A DNA stretch of 64,000 nucleotides from an uncultured Agathobacter sp. (GTDB lineage Bacteria > Bacillota > Clostridia > Lachnospirales > Lachnospiraceae): contig CAMDYX010000002.1 of NCBI GenBank assembly GCA_945910395.1, forward strand, positions 1-64,000, written 5' to 3'. Made by a program: the position numbers and the translations under genes. The notes below the pieces were generated by a model, which was not told the DNA's origin, did no database searches, and saw only the letters and a list, made by a program, of their open reading frames with translations. This document shows, one piece after another, positions 46,817 through 55,924 of this stretch (positions are counted from its first letter, which is position 1; each line of letters starts with the position of its first letter).

Positions 46817-48280
46817 TTAGTTGAAAGTCTTCTCCATAGCCTTTCTCATTCCAAGCTCTCTGATGTCAGCAAGATATCCTGCCACAGCGTCCAGAACGCC
46901 ATCAATAGCGGTAAGATCCTGTCCCCAGAAATCTATATTGGAAAGTACAGCCTTTGCGTATTCTGCAGCCGGCTTTCCGCTGTTTGCTGCGCAAAACTCC
47001 AATACGAACATATCATCTAAAATGTTGTATTCCTGCTCTCCTCTGTGTCCGATCAAAGCCTTGTCTCGAATCTCTGAGCCGGTATAGAATGCCAGAAGCG
47101 CTGCCAGAGAGAAGGTAAGGTGAGTCGGAAGCTTTCCTTCGTTCTTAATGTAATCTAAAAAGCTTGGCATACATCTTGCTCTCCATTTGGAAACAGAGTT
47201 TAAGGAGATGGACAGATGTGCATGCTTTACATACGGATTGTTAAATCTTGTAAGTACTGCCTCAGCGAAATCCAAAAGATCCTGCTTTGGAAGGGTAAGT
47301 GTAGGAATTACCTCATCGAAAAGAGTTCCCTTAATGAAGTTAAGGATCAGTTCATCCTGCATAGACTCCAATACAATGTCATTTCCGCAAAGGTAAGAAG
47401 CAAGTACGAAAGAGGTATGTGCACCGTTTAAGATACGAACCTTTCTCTGCTTGTATGGCTTCTGGTTGTCTGTAAAGATTACCGGAAGACCTGCCTTTGG
47501 AAGAGGAAGCTCATCGCTGATATCCTTAGGGCTCTCAATTACCCAGAGAGCAAACGGTTCTCCTGTTACAATCAGGTTATCCTGATATCCGAATTCTTTG
47601 CAAAGCTGTTCTGCCTCATCTCTTGGATATCCGGTTACAATACGGTCAACAAGTGTGGAGGTAAATACGCAGGCCTCATTGATCCAATCAACGAACTCTT
47701 TTTCAAGGCCCCAGTTTTCTACCTGCTTTAACACGCATTCCTTTAAGTGAATACCATTATCATCAATAAGCTCTACCGGAAGCATAACAAGTCCTTTATC
47801 CATTGCCCCGTTGAAGTGCTTATATCTCTCATATAAAAACTTGGTAAGCTTTCCCGGATATGACTTTGGAGGAGTCATTTCCAGACGGTCGGATGCGTCA
47901 TATACGATTCCTGCCTCGGTTGTATTTGATACGATAAAACGAAGGGTATCTAACTTCGCATAGCTTGCGTACTTCTCATATTCTTCATGTGCTGCAACAA
48001 CATCCGTAACACTTGTCACGATACGGTTAATGCGCTTCGCTTCTCCATCCACGATTCCGCGAAGCTGTACGGTGTACTGGCACTCCTGCTTATGGAAAAG
48101 ATCTAAAGAACCAAATTCGATGGGCTTTACCAATACAATATCTCCGTCGAACTCTCCGGATTCATTTGCGATATCGATCATGTAATCCACAAATGCGCGA
48201 AGGAAATTACCCTCACCGAACTGTAATACCCGAATCGGTCTTTCTACTTTGTTTGTCTTTGCCTTGCTTAATAATTCCAT
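46817..48280 (-). CDS. uxaB: tagaturonate reductase (altronate oxidoreductase)
   Basis: RVLQFGEGNFLRAFVDYMIDIANE, NTTEAGI, RILNGAHTSFV; start MELLSK at 48280. Confidence 0.95.
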   Translation of the reverse strand: MELLSKAKTNKVERPIRVLQFGEGNFLRAFVDYMIDIANESGEFDGDIVLVKPIEFGSLDLFHKQECQYTVQLRGIVDGEAKRINRIVTSVTDVVAAHEEYEKYASYAKLDTLRFIVSNTTEAGIVYDASDRLEMTPPKSYPGKLTKFLYERYKHFNGAMDKGLVMLPVELIDDNGIHLKECVLKQVENWGLEKEFVDWINEACVFTSTLVDRIVTGYPRDEAEQLCKEFGYQDNLIVTGEPFALWVIESPKDISDELPLPKAGLPVIFTDNQKPYKQRKVRILNGAHTSFVLASYLCGNDIVLESMQDELILNFIKGTLFDEVIPTLTLPKQDLLDFAEAVLTRFNNPYVKHAHLSISLNSVSKWRARCMPSFLDYIKNEGKLPTHLTFSLAALLAFYTGSEIRDKALIGHRGEQEYNILDDMFVLEFCAANSGKPAAEYAKAVLSNIDFWGQDLTAIDGVLDAVAGYLADIRELGMRKAMEKTFN

Positions 48281-48333
48281 GTTTCCCGCCCTTTCTCTTG
48301 TTAAAAATATTTTCAATTCCGGTTCACTCCCCG

Positions 48334-48355
48334 AAAATGTAAGCGTTTACATTTT
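48334..48355. promoter_or_regulatory. LacI-type operator in uxaB leader (AAAATGTAA-GCGT-TTACATTTT)
   Basis: 22-bp perfect inverted repeat around 4-nt centre. Confidence 0.8.
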
Positions 48356-48486
48356 CTATTTTTGCACCTTTTTCAAGATAAGTCAACTCAAATTATCCTT
48401 AACCCATATTTTCTATCTTTTACCCATATTTTAGCATGCTTTTTTGTATATTTCCACTAATATTTTATATTAGCCATTTTGGCTCA

Positions 48487-48545
48487 TTGCATTTTTCTCG
48501 TCTAAATTGTATAATGGCTTTGGATTCAATGTAACTGTTTACATT
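48487..48545 (+). promoter_or_regulatory. LacI gene promoter and operator
   Basis: TTGCAT (48487-48492), 17-nt spacer, TATAAT (48510-48515); operator AATGTAA-CTGT-TTACATT at 48528-48545, same half-sites as at 48334. Confidence 0.8.
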
Positions 48546-48586
48546 TCCAGAAACGCTTGATTTTACAATGTTTAGGAGTTATAAAA

Positions 48587-49603
48587 ATGCCACTTACAAT
48601 TTACGACATCTCAAAAAAGGCAAATGTCTCCATTGCAACGGTTTCCCGTGTTCTAAACGGAAGTGACAATGTCCGGGAATCCACAAGAAAAAAAGTAATG
48701 GACATTATCGAAAAGTATGACTATACTCCAAATGCTTCCGCAAGAGCCATGTCCCTAAGGTCCTTAAAGACCATCGGTATTCTTTGTGCAGATTCTTCCG
48801 ACATCTTTTTGGCAAAAGCAGTGTACTACCTGCAGCAGGAGCTTCAGGCCCGGGGTTATGAATCCTTGTTATGCTGTACCGGATATAATCTGGATTTAAA
48901 GCAGAATTACGTGAACCTGATTCTTTCGAAAAAAGTGGACGGGCTGATTCTGGTTGGTTCAAATTTCATCGGAACTACCGAAGAGGAAAACCAGTACATT
49001 ATCGACGGCTCCGCACAGGTTCCGGTCATGGTTTTAAATGCTTCCTTTGATTATCCAAATGTATACAGCACCTTATGCGATGATTCTTCTTCCATGCTAG
49101 AGGCCACCATCGAGATGGTGGAGTCCGGAATTTCCGATATCCTGTATCTGTACAATTCGGATTCCTATAGCGGAAAGAAAAAGTTAAGCGGATTTGAGAT
49201 GGCAATGAAGAGTAAGCATATTGCAAACTATGAAAATCTCATCGTCCGCATCGACTCTTCCCTTACCCAGATCGAAGATATCGCAAGCCACATAGAAGAA
49301 TTTGCAAAAGCAGGGCATACCTTCCATGGTGTGATTGCCGCCGACGATACCCTTGCCATTGCAGCAATCAAATATGCCCAGCGCAACGGTCGCAGCGTTC
49401 CGGATGATTTATCTGTCATTGGATACAACAATTCCATCCTGACCAGCTGCTGTACCCCGGAGCTTACTTCCATCGACAATCATCTTGAAACCCAGACCAC
49501 CCAGCTGGTAAAAACACTGATCGGAGTCCTCTCCGGTGAGGAAATGCCAAAGAAATCCATTTTCTCAGGAAAGCTTGTAAAAAGAGGAACTACCAATTTT
49601 TAA
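48587..49603 (+). CDS. LacI family transcriptional regulator
   Basis: MPLTIYDISKKANVSIATVSRVLNGSDNVRESTRKKVMDIIEKYDYTPNASARAM; start at 48587 with TAGGAG RBS. Confidence 0.96.
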   Translation: MPLTIYDISKKANVSIATVSRVLNGSDNVRESTRKKVMDIIEKYDYTPNASARAMSLRSLKTIGILCADSSDIFLAKAVYYLQQELQARGYESLLCCTGYNLDLKQNYVNLILSKKVDGLILVGSNFIGTTEEENQYIIDGSAQVPVMVLNASFDYPNVYSTLCDDSSSMLEATIEMVESGISDILYLYNSDSYSGKKKLSGFEMAMKSKHIANYENLIVRIDSSLTQIEDIASHIEEFAKAGHTFHGVIAADDTLAIAAIKYAQRNGRSVPDDLSVIGYNNSILTSCCTPELTSIDNHLETQTTQLVKTLIGVLSGEEMPKKSIFSGKLVKRGTTNF

Positions 49604-49615
49604 AACACAAAAAAT

Positions 49616-49639
49616 AGAGCAGGCCTAAAAGCCTGCTCT
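49616..49639 (-). terminator. rho-independent terminator of the minus-strand GH105 gene
   Basis: AGAGCAGGC-ctaaaa-GCCTGCTCT; on the minus strand followed by ATTTTTTG. Confidence 0.75.
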
Positions 49640-50752
49640 TCGCATTTCTGTATAAGCCAGAAGGAATGGTCCGACACCCTTGGCATCATCCTTTACAATC
49701 GGCTCAGACATATAATAGTCATAGGTTCCCGGCCTGTGTGCCGCGCCTCCAAGTCCGGCCACAAGACAGATTCCATCCAGATGCAAATCTCCCTTTTCAT
49801 CGGTGGTGAGATACTTTTCACAGACACCATCAAATGCTTTCTTTCCGTACTGCGCATATTCTGCCGGAAGATAACCGAGGCGAACCCCCTTAAGAAGGGC
49901 ATAGGCCATGATGGAGCTTCCGCTGGTCTCTAAGTAGTTTCGATCCATTCCACCAAAGTTTACAACCTGATACCACATTCCACTTTCATCCTGATACTTA
50001 AGCATTGCATCCATCAGATCCACAAAGGCATCCTTTAAAAGTGTACAGATTTTTTCTTCTGATTTGTCCGCTTTATCAAGGGTATCCAGCAAAGCCATGG
50101 AATACCACCCCAGTGCACGCAGCCAGAAGTTCTGACTAAGTCCCGTCACCTTATCGCACCAGAACATCTCTCTGGAGGAGTCATAGGCATGGTAGTAAAG
50201 ACCGGTCTTAGGATCTCTCATGGTTTCTATCACATTCTTAAACTGATTGTAGATATCCTCATAGTTCTTCTTATTGTTAAATCTTGTCTCATACTCCATA
50301 TAGAAGGGCTGTCCCATATACATGCCGTCCAGCCAGACCTGATTGGGGTAGATATTCTTATGCCAGAAATTTCCCGCTTCTGTACGGGGCATATCCTTTA
50401 TCTGACTATAAATCAAATCAATTGCTTTTCTGTATTTTTCCTTTCCGGTCAGATCATAGAGCTCGAATAAGGTTTTTCCTGCATTTACATTATCAATGTT
50501 CTTTTCTTCTACCTTGTATCCTTCAATGGAGCCATCCTCAAATACCTTTGCGTCAATAAAGGCATCCGCAAAAGCAAAGTATTTCTCATCCTTTGTGATG
50601 GCATACATCTCCATAATTGCTTTAATCATGCATCCGTCAATGTAATCCCATGTAGATTTTTTACCGGCAAGAATTTTCTCGATATTCCAGACCGGGCGGT
50701 CCGGAGTGCTCTTTTCCATCAATTCTTCCATGTACTTTTCAATTTTATCCAT
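49625..50752 (-). CDS. GH105 unsaturated rhamnogalacturonyl hydrolase (YteR/YesR-like)
   Basis: TWDYIDGCMIKAIMEMYAITKDEKY, NQVWLDGMYMGQPFYMEYE, QNFWLRALGWYSMALLDTLD; start MDKIEK at 50752. Confidence 0.93.
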   Translation of the reverse strand: MDKIEKYMEELMEKSTPDRPVWNIEKILAGKKSTWDYIDGCMIKAIMEMYAITKDEKYFAFADAFIDAKVFEDGSIEGYKVEEKNIDNVNAGKTLFELYDLTGKEKYRKAIDLIYSQIKDMPRTEAGNFWHKNIYPNQVWLDGMYMGQPFYMEYETRFNNKKNYEDIYNQFKNVIETMRDPKTGLYYHAYDSSREMFWCDKVTGLSQNFWLRALGWYSMALLDTLDKADKSEEKICTLLKDAFVDLMDAMLKYQDESGMWYQVVNFGGMDRNYLETSGSSIMAYALLKGVRLGYLPAEYAQYGKKAFDGVCEKYLTTDEKGDLHLDGICLVAGLGGAAHRPGTYDYYMSEPIVKDDAKGVGPFLLAYTEMRRAGF

Positions 50753-50796
50753 ACTTTGCTCCTTTATGTATTTCATATTTTTTATATTTGTACAAC

Positions 50797-50920
50797 TAAA
50801 AATGAATTTTGCTATTCGAATCCAAACTCTTAAAAAGCGTCGGCACTTAATGAGCAATTCATTGCGAATTTAGTACCGCTACGCTTTTTACGAAGCGGGA
50901 GCGGATTCTGCTTCATGCTT
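50797..50920. repeat. long-hairpin intergenic repeat (family 1), copy E; right arm displaced to 51195-51223 by family 2
   Basis: aaatgaattttgctattcgaatcc...aaaaagcgtcggcacttaatgagcaattcattgcgaatttagtaccgctacgctttttac. Confidence 0.88.
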
Positions 50921-50928
50921 GATTGGTA

Positions 50929-51200
50929 AATTGTATTATTTCGCCGGTTGATTTTCTTCCAGTACCTAAAATCTATGAAAAAAGCGGCATTTTAAGCGCT
51001 TTTTATGGTCGATTGTATGTTTTCGCCGGATCAATTTTAGCCTGTACCTAAGAAATTGCAAATATTAGGTATACTGCGAAGTCCACTCCTCAAAATAATA
51101 CAATTCGCATGAAAAATCCGCAATTTGAAGCTGTTTTTCAAGGATTTTAGGTATACGCCAGTTCCGGCACCTCAAATCTTGCCAAATTCCACAATTCTGA
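50929..51200. repeat. 272-bp dyad-symmetric repeat (family 2), copy 2
   Basis: Ungapped match to 2311-2582. Confidence 0.92.
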
Positions 51201-51348
51201 TTCGAATATGTAAATTCATTTTAAAATATAAATCCAAAATGGTGGATATTTTATTCTTTTTTCATTCGATTGAATGGTATAACTATGCTATAATGTCGTT
51301 AAGCATTATATATGCATAGATTTCATTATAGAAAGGATGATTTTTCCT

Positions 51349-52344
51349 ATGAATCAAACTATCTATGTATCAAAAACACGCTCTGGTGCAGATATTTTTC
51401 AAAGTCTAGCAGCAGCGTTGTCTTCTTTAGATAATTCCTCTCAAGAGCTAGTTACAATAGAGATTGCTCCCGGCATCTATCACGAAAAAATTGAAATTCA
51501 CCGAGACAACCTTACCATTGTCGGAACCGGGACAGCGCCGGAGGAAGTGGTGCTTACCTACGCCGATTTTGCTTTCGATGATATGCCCGATGGAAGCAAG
51601 CGCGGAACCTTCCGTTCCTATTCCGTTTTTCTTGATGCAAGCAACGTCACCATGAAGAATCTGACTATCGAAAATGCTTCCGGTGACGAAAATACACACG
51701 GTCAGGCAATTGCCCTCTATGCAGAAGGGGATCATCTATATTTTGAAAACCTTCGATTGATCGGAAGGCAGGACACCCTGTTTACCGGCCCGCTGCCTCC
51801 AAAAGAGCTGCAGCCAAACGGTTTCATCGGTCCAAAGCAATTTGCCCCCCGTATCAATGGGCGCCAGCATTATAAGGACTGCTATATCTGCGGCAACATT
51901 GATTTCATTTTCGGAAGTGCAACCGCTTACTTTGAGCATTGCAGGATAGAATCATTATCTCACAAATCAGAGCAGGATGCAATTCAAGGATACGTTTCTG
52001 CACCATCCACCCCGGAAGGTCAGGAATATGGTTACGTTTTTTATAACTGCAAATTTCTTTCAACAGAATGTGCCGCATCCACCTGTTACCTGGCAAGGCC
52101 CTGGCGAGATTTTGCAAAGGCAGTTTTTATCCGGTGCGAGGTAGGCCCCCATATTCATACGGAGGGTTTCCACGATTGGAACAAGCCAAACGCAAGGGAG
52201 CATGCCTTCTTTGCAGCCTATGGCAACTACCGTCCTTCCGATAGTTCTTCGGAGCCTGAAATATTTTTCCCAAAAGCGCCTTTTGCGAAGAAGCTTTCCA
52301 CAGACGAATCAGCAAAATATAAAAAAGACGAGGTACTCTCATGA
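51349..52344 (+). CDS. pectinesterase (pectin methylesterase, CE8-like), no signal peptide
   Basis: VSKTRSGADIFQSLAAALSSL, ALYAEGDHLYFENLRLIGRQDTLFTG, YKDCYICGNIDFIFGSATAYFEHC, YLARPWRDFAKAVFIRCEVG. Confidence 0.93.
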   Translation: MNQTIYVSKTRSGADIFQSLAAALSSLDNSSQELVTIEIAPGIYHEKIEIHRDNLTIVGTGTAPEEVVLTYADFAFDDMPDGSKRGTFRSYSVFLDASNVTMKNLTIENASGDENTHGQAIALYAEGDHLYFENLRLIGRQDTLFTGPLPPKELQPNGFIGPKQFAPRINGRQHYKDCYICGNIDFIFGSATAYFEHCRIESLSHKSEQDAIQGYVSAPSTPEGQEYGYVFYNCKFLSTECAASTCYLARPWRDFAKAVFIRCEVGPHIHTEGFHDWNKPNAREHAFFAAYGNYRPSDSSSEPEIFFPKAPFAKKLSTDESAKYKKDEVLS

Positions 52345-52940
52345 AAAAGCAAACAACAATCCTTTTACTTGGGCTTTTAGCTCTCTACGCAGTTTTTACC
52401 ATCATAAACGGCCGTCTGGAAAACCATACCGTAAACGATTCCTCCTATCAGAAGGTGGACCTATCCTCCTGCTCCTTAGTGGACCTCGACGATGACCGTG
52501 TTGCCCTGACCATTCCTTCCGAATATGTATATGGCGCCACTCCCTCGGATCTTGAAAAAACAGCAAATGAGCTTGGATATGAGTCCATTATCCTAAATCA
52601 GGACGGAAGCGCAACCTACACCATCACCAAGGAGCAGCATCAGACAATGTTAAAGGATCTTGCAAAAGGAATCAACGAAAAGCTTGCTGCAATTCCCGGT
52701 TCGGACAAATATGACGATATTTCTTCCATAGAAGCAAACGAGGATTTTACCCAGTATAAGGTTTATCTTTCCACCTCCACCGCCGAATTCAACGAATCCA
52801 TGTCCGTGATGCTATTCAAAATGTACGGCACCATGTATAATTGCTTTAACGGTGTCACGGATGAGACCATTGTAATCGAATATTACAATAAAAACGGCGA
52901 CCTGATTGCGTCCTATGATTCAACACCAATAGAAGAATAA
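52341..52940 (+). CDS. hypothetical secreted/membrane-anchored protein, translationally coupled to pectinesterase
   Basis: N-terminal hydrophobic MKKQTTILLLGLLALYAVFTIING; ATGA overlap (52341-52344) with pectinesterase stop. Confidence 0.75.
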   Translation: MKKQTTILLLGLLALYAVFTIINGRLENHTVNDSSYQKVDLSSCSLVDLDDDRVALTIPSEYVYGATPSDLEKTANELGYESIILNQDGSATYTITKEQHQTMLKDLAKGINEKLAAIPGSDKYDDISSIEANEDFTQYKVYLSTSTAEFNESMSVMLFKMYGTMYNCFNGVTDETIVIEYYNKNGDLIASYDSTPIEE

Positions 52941-53761
52941 ATGTTTAAAATGTGGTCCTTGGAAAATACTGCGGTTTCCGGTGTGGTATTTTCCAGGGTT
53001 GCATGGATATAGGGCTTTCTGTTCTTGATGAAGGAAAGAATCTGTTCATAGTTCATCTCTCCTTTTCCGCATCCAACGGAAACCAGCTTTCCGTCCTCCA
53101 CAACAAAATCCTTCAAGTGAACCACTGCAATATCGTCCCCGAGAGCTTCGATGGTTTCTTTAAAAATTTCTTCCCGTTTTTCATAATTACTGATATCCAA
53201 AAGATTTACCGGATCGAAAATAATCTGAAGATTCGGTGAGCCAATCTCATCCAAAACCCTTCTTGCACGCTTTGAATTGCAGACAATATGCTTGTAAACC
53301 GGCTCAATTGCCATGATTACTCCCATTTTTTCTGCATATTCCACAACAGGACGAAGATTTCTGATAAAAATCTCAAGAGCCTCCTCGGAATGATTTCTCT
53401 CCTCAAAGGTATAGGCTTCGTTTACTGCGCCGGTTTCGGTTCCCACAACTCCCACATCCAGAAGAGATGCAAAACGGATATGTGCCATATAGCGTTTTGT
53501 AATCTTCTTCAAGCTCTCCGGATTTGGATTTGCCAGATTCAGATAGCAGCCTAACACAGCCACATCCAGTTCATTCTTTTCAAACAGATGCTTTAAGTAA
53601 AGTGCCAGGCCTGGTGTAAGGGCACCGTCATCCGTGGCATACTCACTGATTACTTTTCCCAGCGCCAGATGTCCGCAGGTAAATCCCTGTTCATGGGCAA
53701 TGGCAAGACGCTCCTCAAGGGGAGCCTTTTTGATATCATGTAAGCGAATTCCAATCTGCAT
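52913..53761 (-). CDS. sugar phosphate isomerase/epimerase
   Basis: MQIGIRLHDIKKAPLEERLAIAHEQGFTCGHLAL, MAIEPVYKHI, IIFDPVNLLD, VVHLKDFVVEDGKLVSVGCGKGEMNY. Confidence 0.87.
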   Translation of the reverse strand: MQIGIRLHDIKKAPLEERLAIAHEQGFTCGHLALGKVISEYATDDGALTPGLALYLKHLFEKNELDVAVLGCYLNLANPNPESLKKITKRYMAHIRFASLLDVGVVGTETGAVNEAYTFEERNHSEEALEIFIRNLRPVVEYAEKMGVIMAIEPVYKHIVCNSKRARRVLDEIGSPNLQIIFDPVNLLDISNYEKREEIFKETIEALGDDIAVVHLKDFVVEDGKLVSVGCGKGEMNYEQILSFIKNRKPYIHATLENTTPETAVFSKDHILNIYSSIGVES

Positions 53762-53787
53762 GTTCTCTCTCCAATCTAATGTATTTA

Positions 53788-53892
53788 TTTAATCCCATTT
53801 CAAAATTGTGTTCCCGAATGAATTTGCGTATTTGAATCAGAACGTTTAAATAGCAAAGTTCATTCTCAGGAACACAATTCCAAAAAGGGATT
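53788..53892. repeat. internally deleted family 1 element, copy F
   Basis: cccatttcaaaattgtgttcccgaatgaatttgcgtatttgaatcagaacgtttaaatagcaaagttcattctcaggaacacaattccaaaaaggga; core hairpin missing. Confidence 0.85.
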
Positions 53893-53953
53893 TTATTTAT
53901 GAGCTTTATGAAATGAATTTTCATATGCTCAAATTTAGAAGAAAAATATTCTT

Positions 53954-55909
53954 CTATTTTAAAATTTCATCAACCTCTTCCAGTACTACCGCGTCGCCGT
54001 CCTGACCTTCTATGGAAACATTGTCAAGCACAATCTTTTTGATATTTCTTGCGAAAATTCCTTTTCTGGTGCAGGCATCCACGCCGTTTGACATTGCAGG
54101 CACATCGCACTTTGGATTGTCTGCATAGCCTACCTTGATATTGCGCATCACAATTTCATCGATCTTCTGTTCCGGAAGTCCCTCCAGATATGCCGCTGCA
54201 ACATGGCAGTTCTTAGCGTCAATATCTTCAAAGACCAACGTTTTTATGTATGGAGTGCGGTCATCTACCGGATACGCTTCTCTGCTCTGGACATACTCTG
54301 TCTTACCATCCGGGTCACAGAAATAAAAACTGTTTGCAACAAACGGGGTCATCACATGGTCCATGTCGATTCTTCGGAAAACAATCTGGTCTAAGACGGC
54401 ATCCTTTCCTCTTCCTCGTCTCGTCTTAATGCGAAGTCCTCTGTCAGTATGGGAAAATACACAGTCCTCTACGATAAGGCTCTTCACACCTCCCGCCATC
54501 TCACTTCCCACAGTCACGGCACCGTGTCCGTTCTCCATCAGGCAGTGCTGAATATGGATATCCTCGGACGGCTGCTTGCACTTCTTTCCCATATAAATTT
54601 TTCCGGATTTAACAGCAATGCAGTCGTCTCCCAAGGAGAACTTCACTCCTGCAATCTCTACCCGGCGGCAGGATTCCGGATCAAGTCCATCGGTATTCGG
54701 AGAATCGGATGGATTTTGCACATTGACATTATAAAATCCAAGATCATCACTAAAATACGGATGGATGGTCCAGCTCGGGCTATTCTTAAGTGTTACTCCC
54801 TGCAGTACTACATGGTTACAATGATTGATATAGAAAAGTCTTGGGCGGTATGCTCCATTCATCTGCTTCGGATTTTTCCACCAATCCTCCTTGGATGCAT
54901 TTCCATTTATGGTTCCTTCTCCATAGATGGTTACATTGCTAATCTCCACACCGGTAATGATGCCTGCATACATCGGGAGCGGATTGCCCTCCCAGGTTCC
55001 CAGATTATATTCATCACTTCCGTCGCTAAGCGGAATAGTTCCCTCAAAAATCGGAAACTGGGTGCGGTCTGTCATAGCGCGAAGCTCTGCATCCTTTTCA
55101 AGCTCGATGTTTGCGCCGCTCTTTAAGAAAAGACTGGTAATGGAATATACACCTTTTGGAATCAGCACTCTTCCATCCTTTGGACAGGATAAAATTGCAG
55201 CCTGAAGGAATTTTGTATCATCCTGCACACCGTCGCCCTTTGCACCATACTGCTTTACGTTCAGGGTAACGGATTCATGTCTGGTTGAAACAGAAATCCT
55301 TCCGCAGATATTCTTATCGGCATTTAGCACAACCACATCATAGCTGTGCTCCGGTTTTAAATCATAGATACTGCATACAACGGTTTTTGCATCCTGAGTC
55401 TTTACCCCATTTACATAAATCTCGTACCGGTCCGTGGTCTGGTACAATCCGGCTCCGCAGATCTTAAGAGCAGCACTTCTTGCCGTTACATGTAAAAGCT
55501 TAAGTGTCAGTTCCTCCGGTATTTCGGAAAAATCCTTCTTCTCCTTTTCCTCTCTGAAAAGACTCTCTACCTGCTCCTTCAGCAAAAAGCCCTTCTCAAT
55601 GGCTCTTTGGGCAAGCCTTACAAGACATTCCTTTTTGTCCGCTTCCTGCGAGCAGGTACAGGCGGCCAGCTCTTTGATCAGAAAAACCAGACGATCCTGC
55701 AGGGAACGATACAGCTCATATATCTGAAAATCCATAAAATCCAAAGTATCCGCAAGGGCTTCCATATAGTTAAGCTTCTCTTCTTTTGCAAGCTCCTCTG
55801 GATTTACCGAAAGAAGAGTCTGTGTAATTTCAATATAACAATCCTTTTTCCCTTCCTCCTTCTGTTTTTTCATTAACATTGGCATTGACTGATAATTCAT
55901 ATTTCCCAT
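53954..55909 (-). CDS. GH28 polygalacturonase family protein, no signal peptide
   Basis: NVKQYGAKGDGVQDDTKFLQAAILSCPKDGRVLIPKGVYSI, NTDGLDPESCRRVEIAGVKFSLGDDCIAVKSGK, GHGAVTVGSEMAGGV, RGLRIKTRRGRGKD; start probably ATG at 55909 after GGAGGA. Confidence 0.95.
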   Translation of the reverse strand: MGNMNYQSMPMLMKKQKEEGKKDCYIEITQTLLSVNPEELAKEEKLNYMEALADTLDFMDFQIYELYRSLQDRLVFLIKELAACTCSQEADKKECLVRLAQRAIEKGFLLKEQVESLFREEKEKKDFSEIPEELTLKLLHVTARSAALKICGAGLYQTTDRYEIYVNGVKTQDAKTVVCSIYDLKPEHSYDVVVLNADKNICGRISVSTRHESVTLNVKQYGAKGDGVQDDTKFLQAAILSCPKDGRVLIPKGVYSITSLFLKSGANIELEKDAELRAMTDRTQFPIFEGTIPLSDGSDEYNLGTWEGNPLPMYAGIITGVEISNVTIYGEGTINGNASKEDWWKNPKQMNGAYRPRLFYINHCNHVVLQGVTLKNSPSWTIHPYFSDDLGFYNVNVQNPSDSPNTDGLDPESCRRVEIAGVKFSLGDDCIAVKSGKIYMGKKCKQPSEDIHIQHCLMENGHGAVTVGSEMAGGVKSLIVEDCVFSHTDRGLRIKTRRGRGKDAVLDQIVFRRIDMDHVMTPFVANSFYFCDPDGKTEYVQSREAYPVDDRTPYIKTLVFEDIDAKNCHVAAAYLEGLPEQKIDEIVMRNIKVGYADNPKCDVPAMSNGVDACTRKGIFARNIKKIVLDNVSIEGQDGDAVVLEEVDEILK

Positions 55910-55924
55910 TGAATCTTCCTCCAA

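Noticed and set aside
54449-55126. 225-aa + strand ORF opposite GH28
   Set aside because: Antisense to the conserved GH28 core; shadow ORF.
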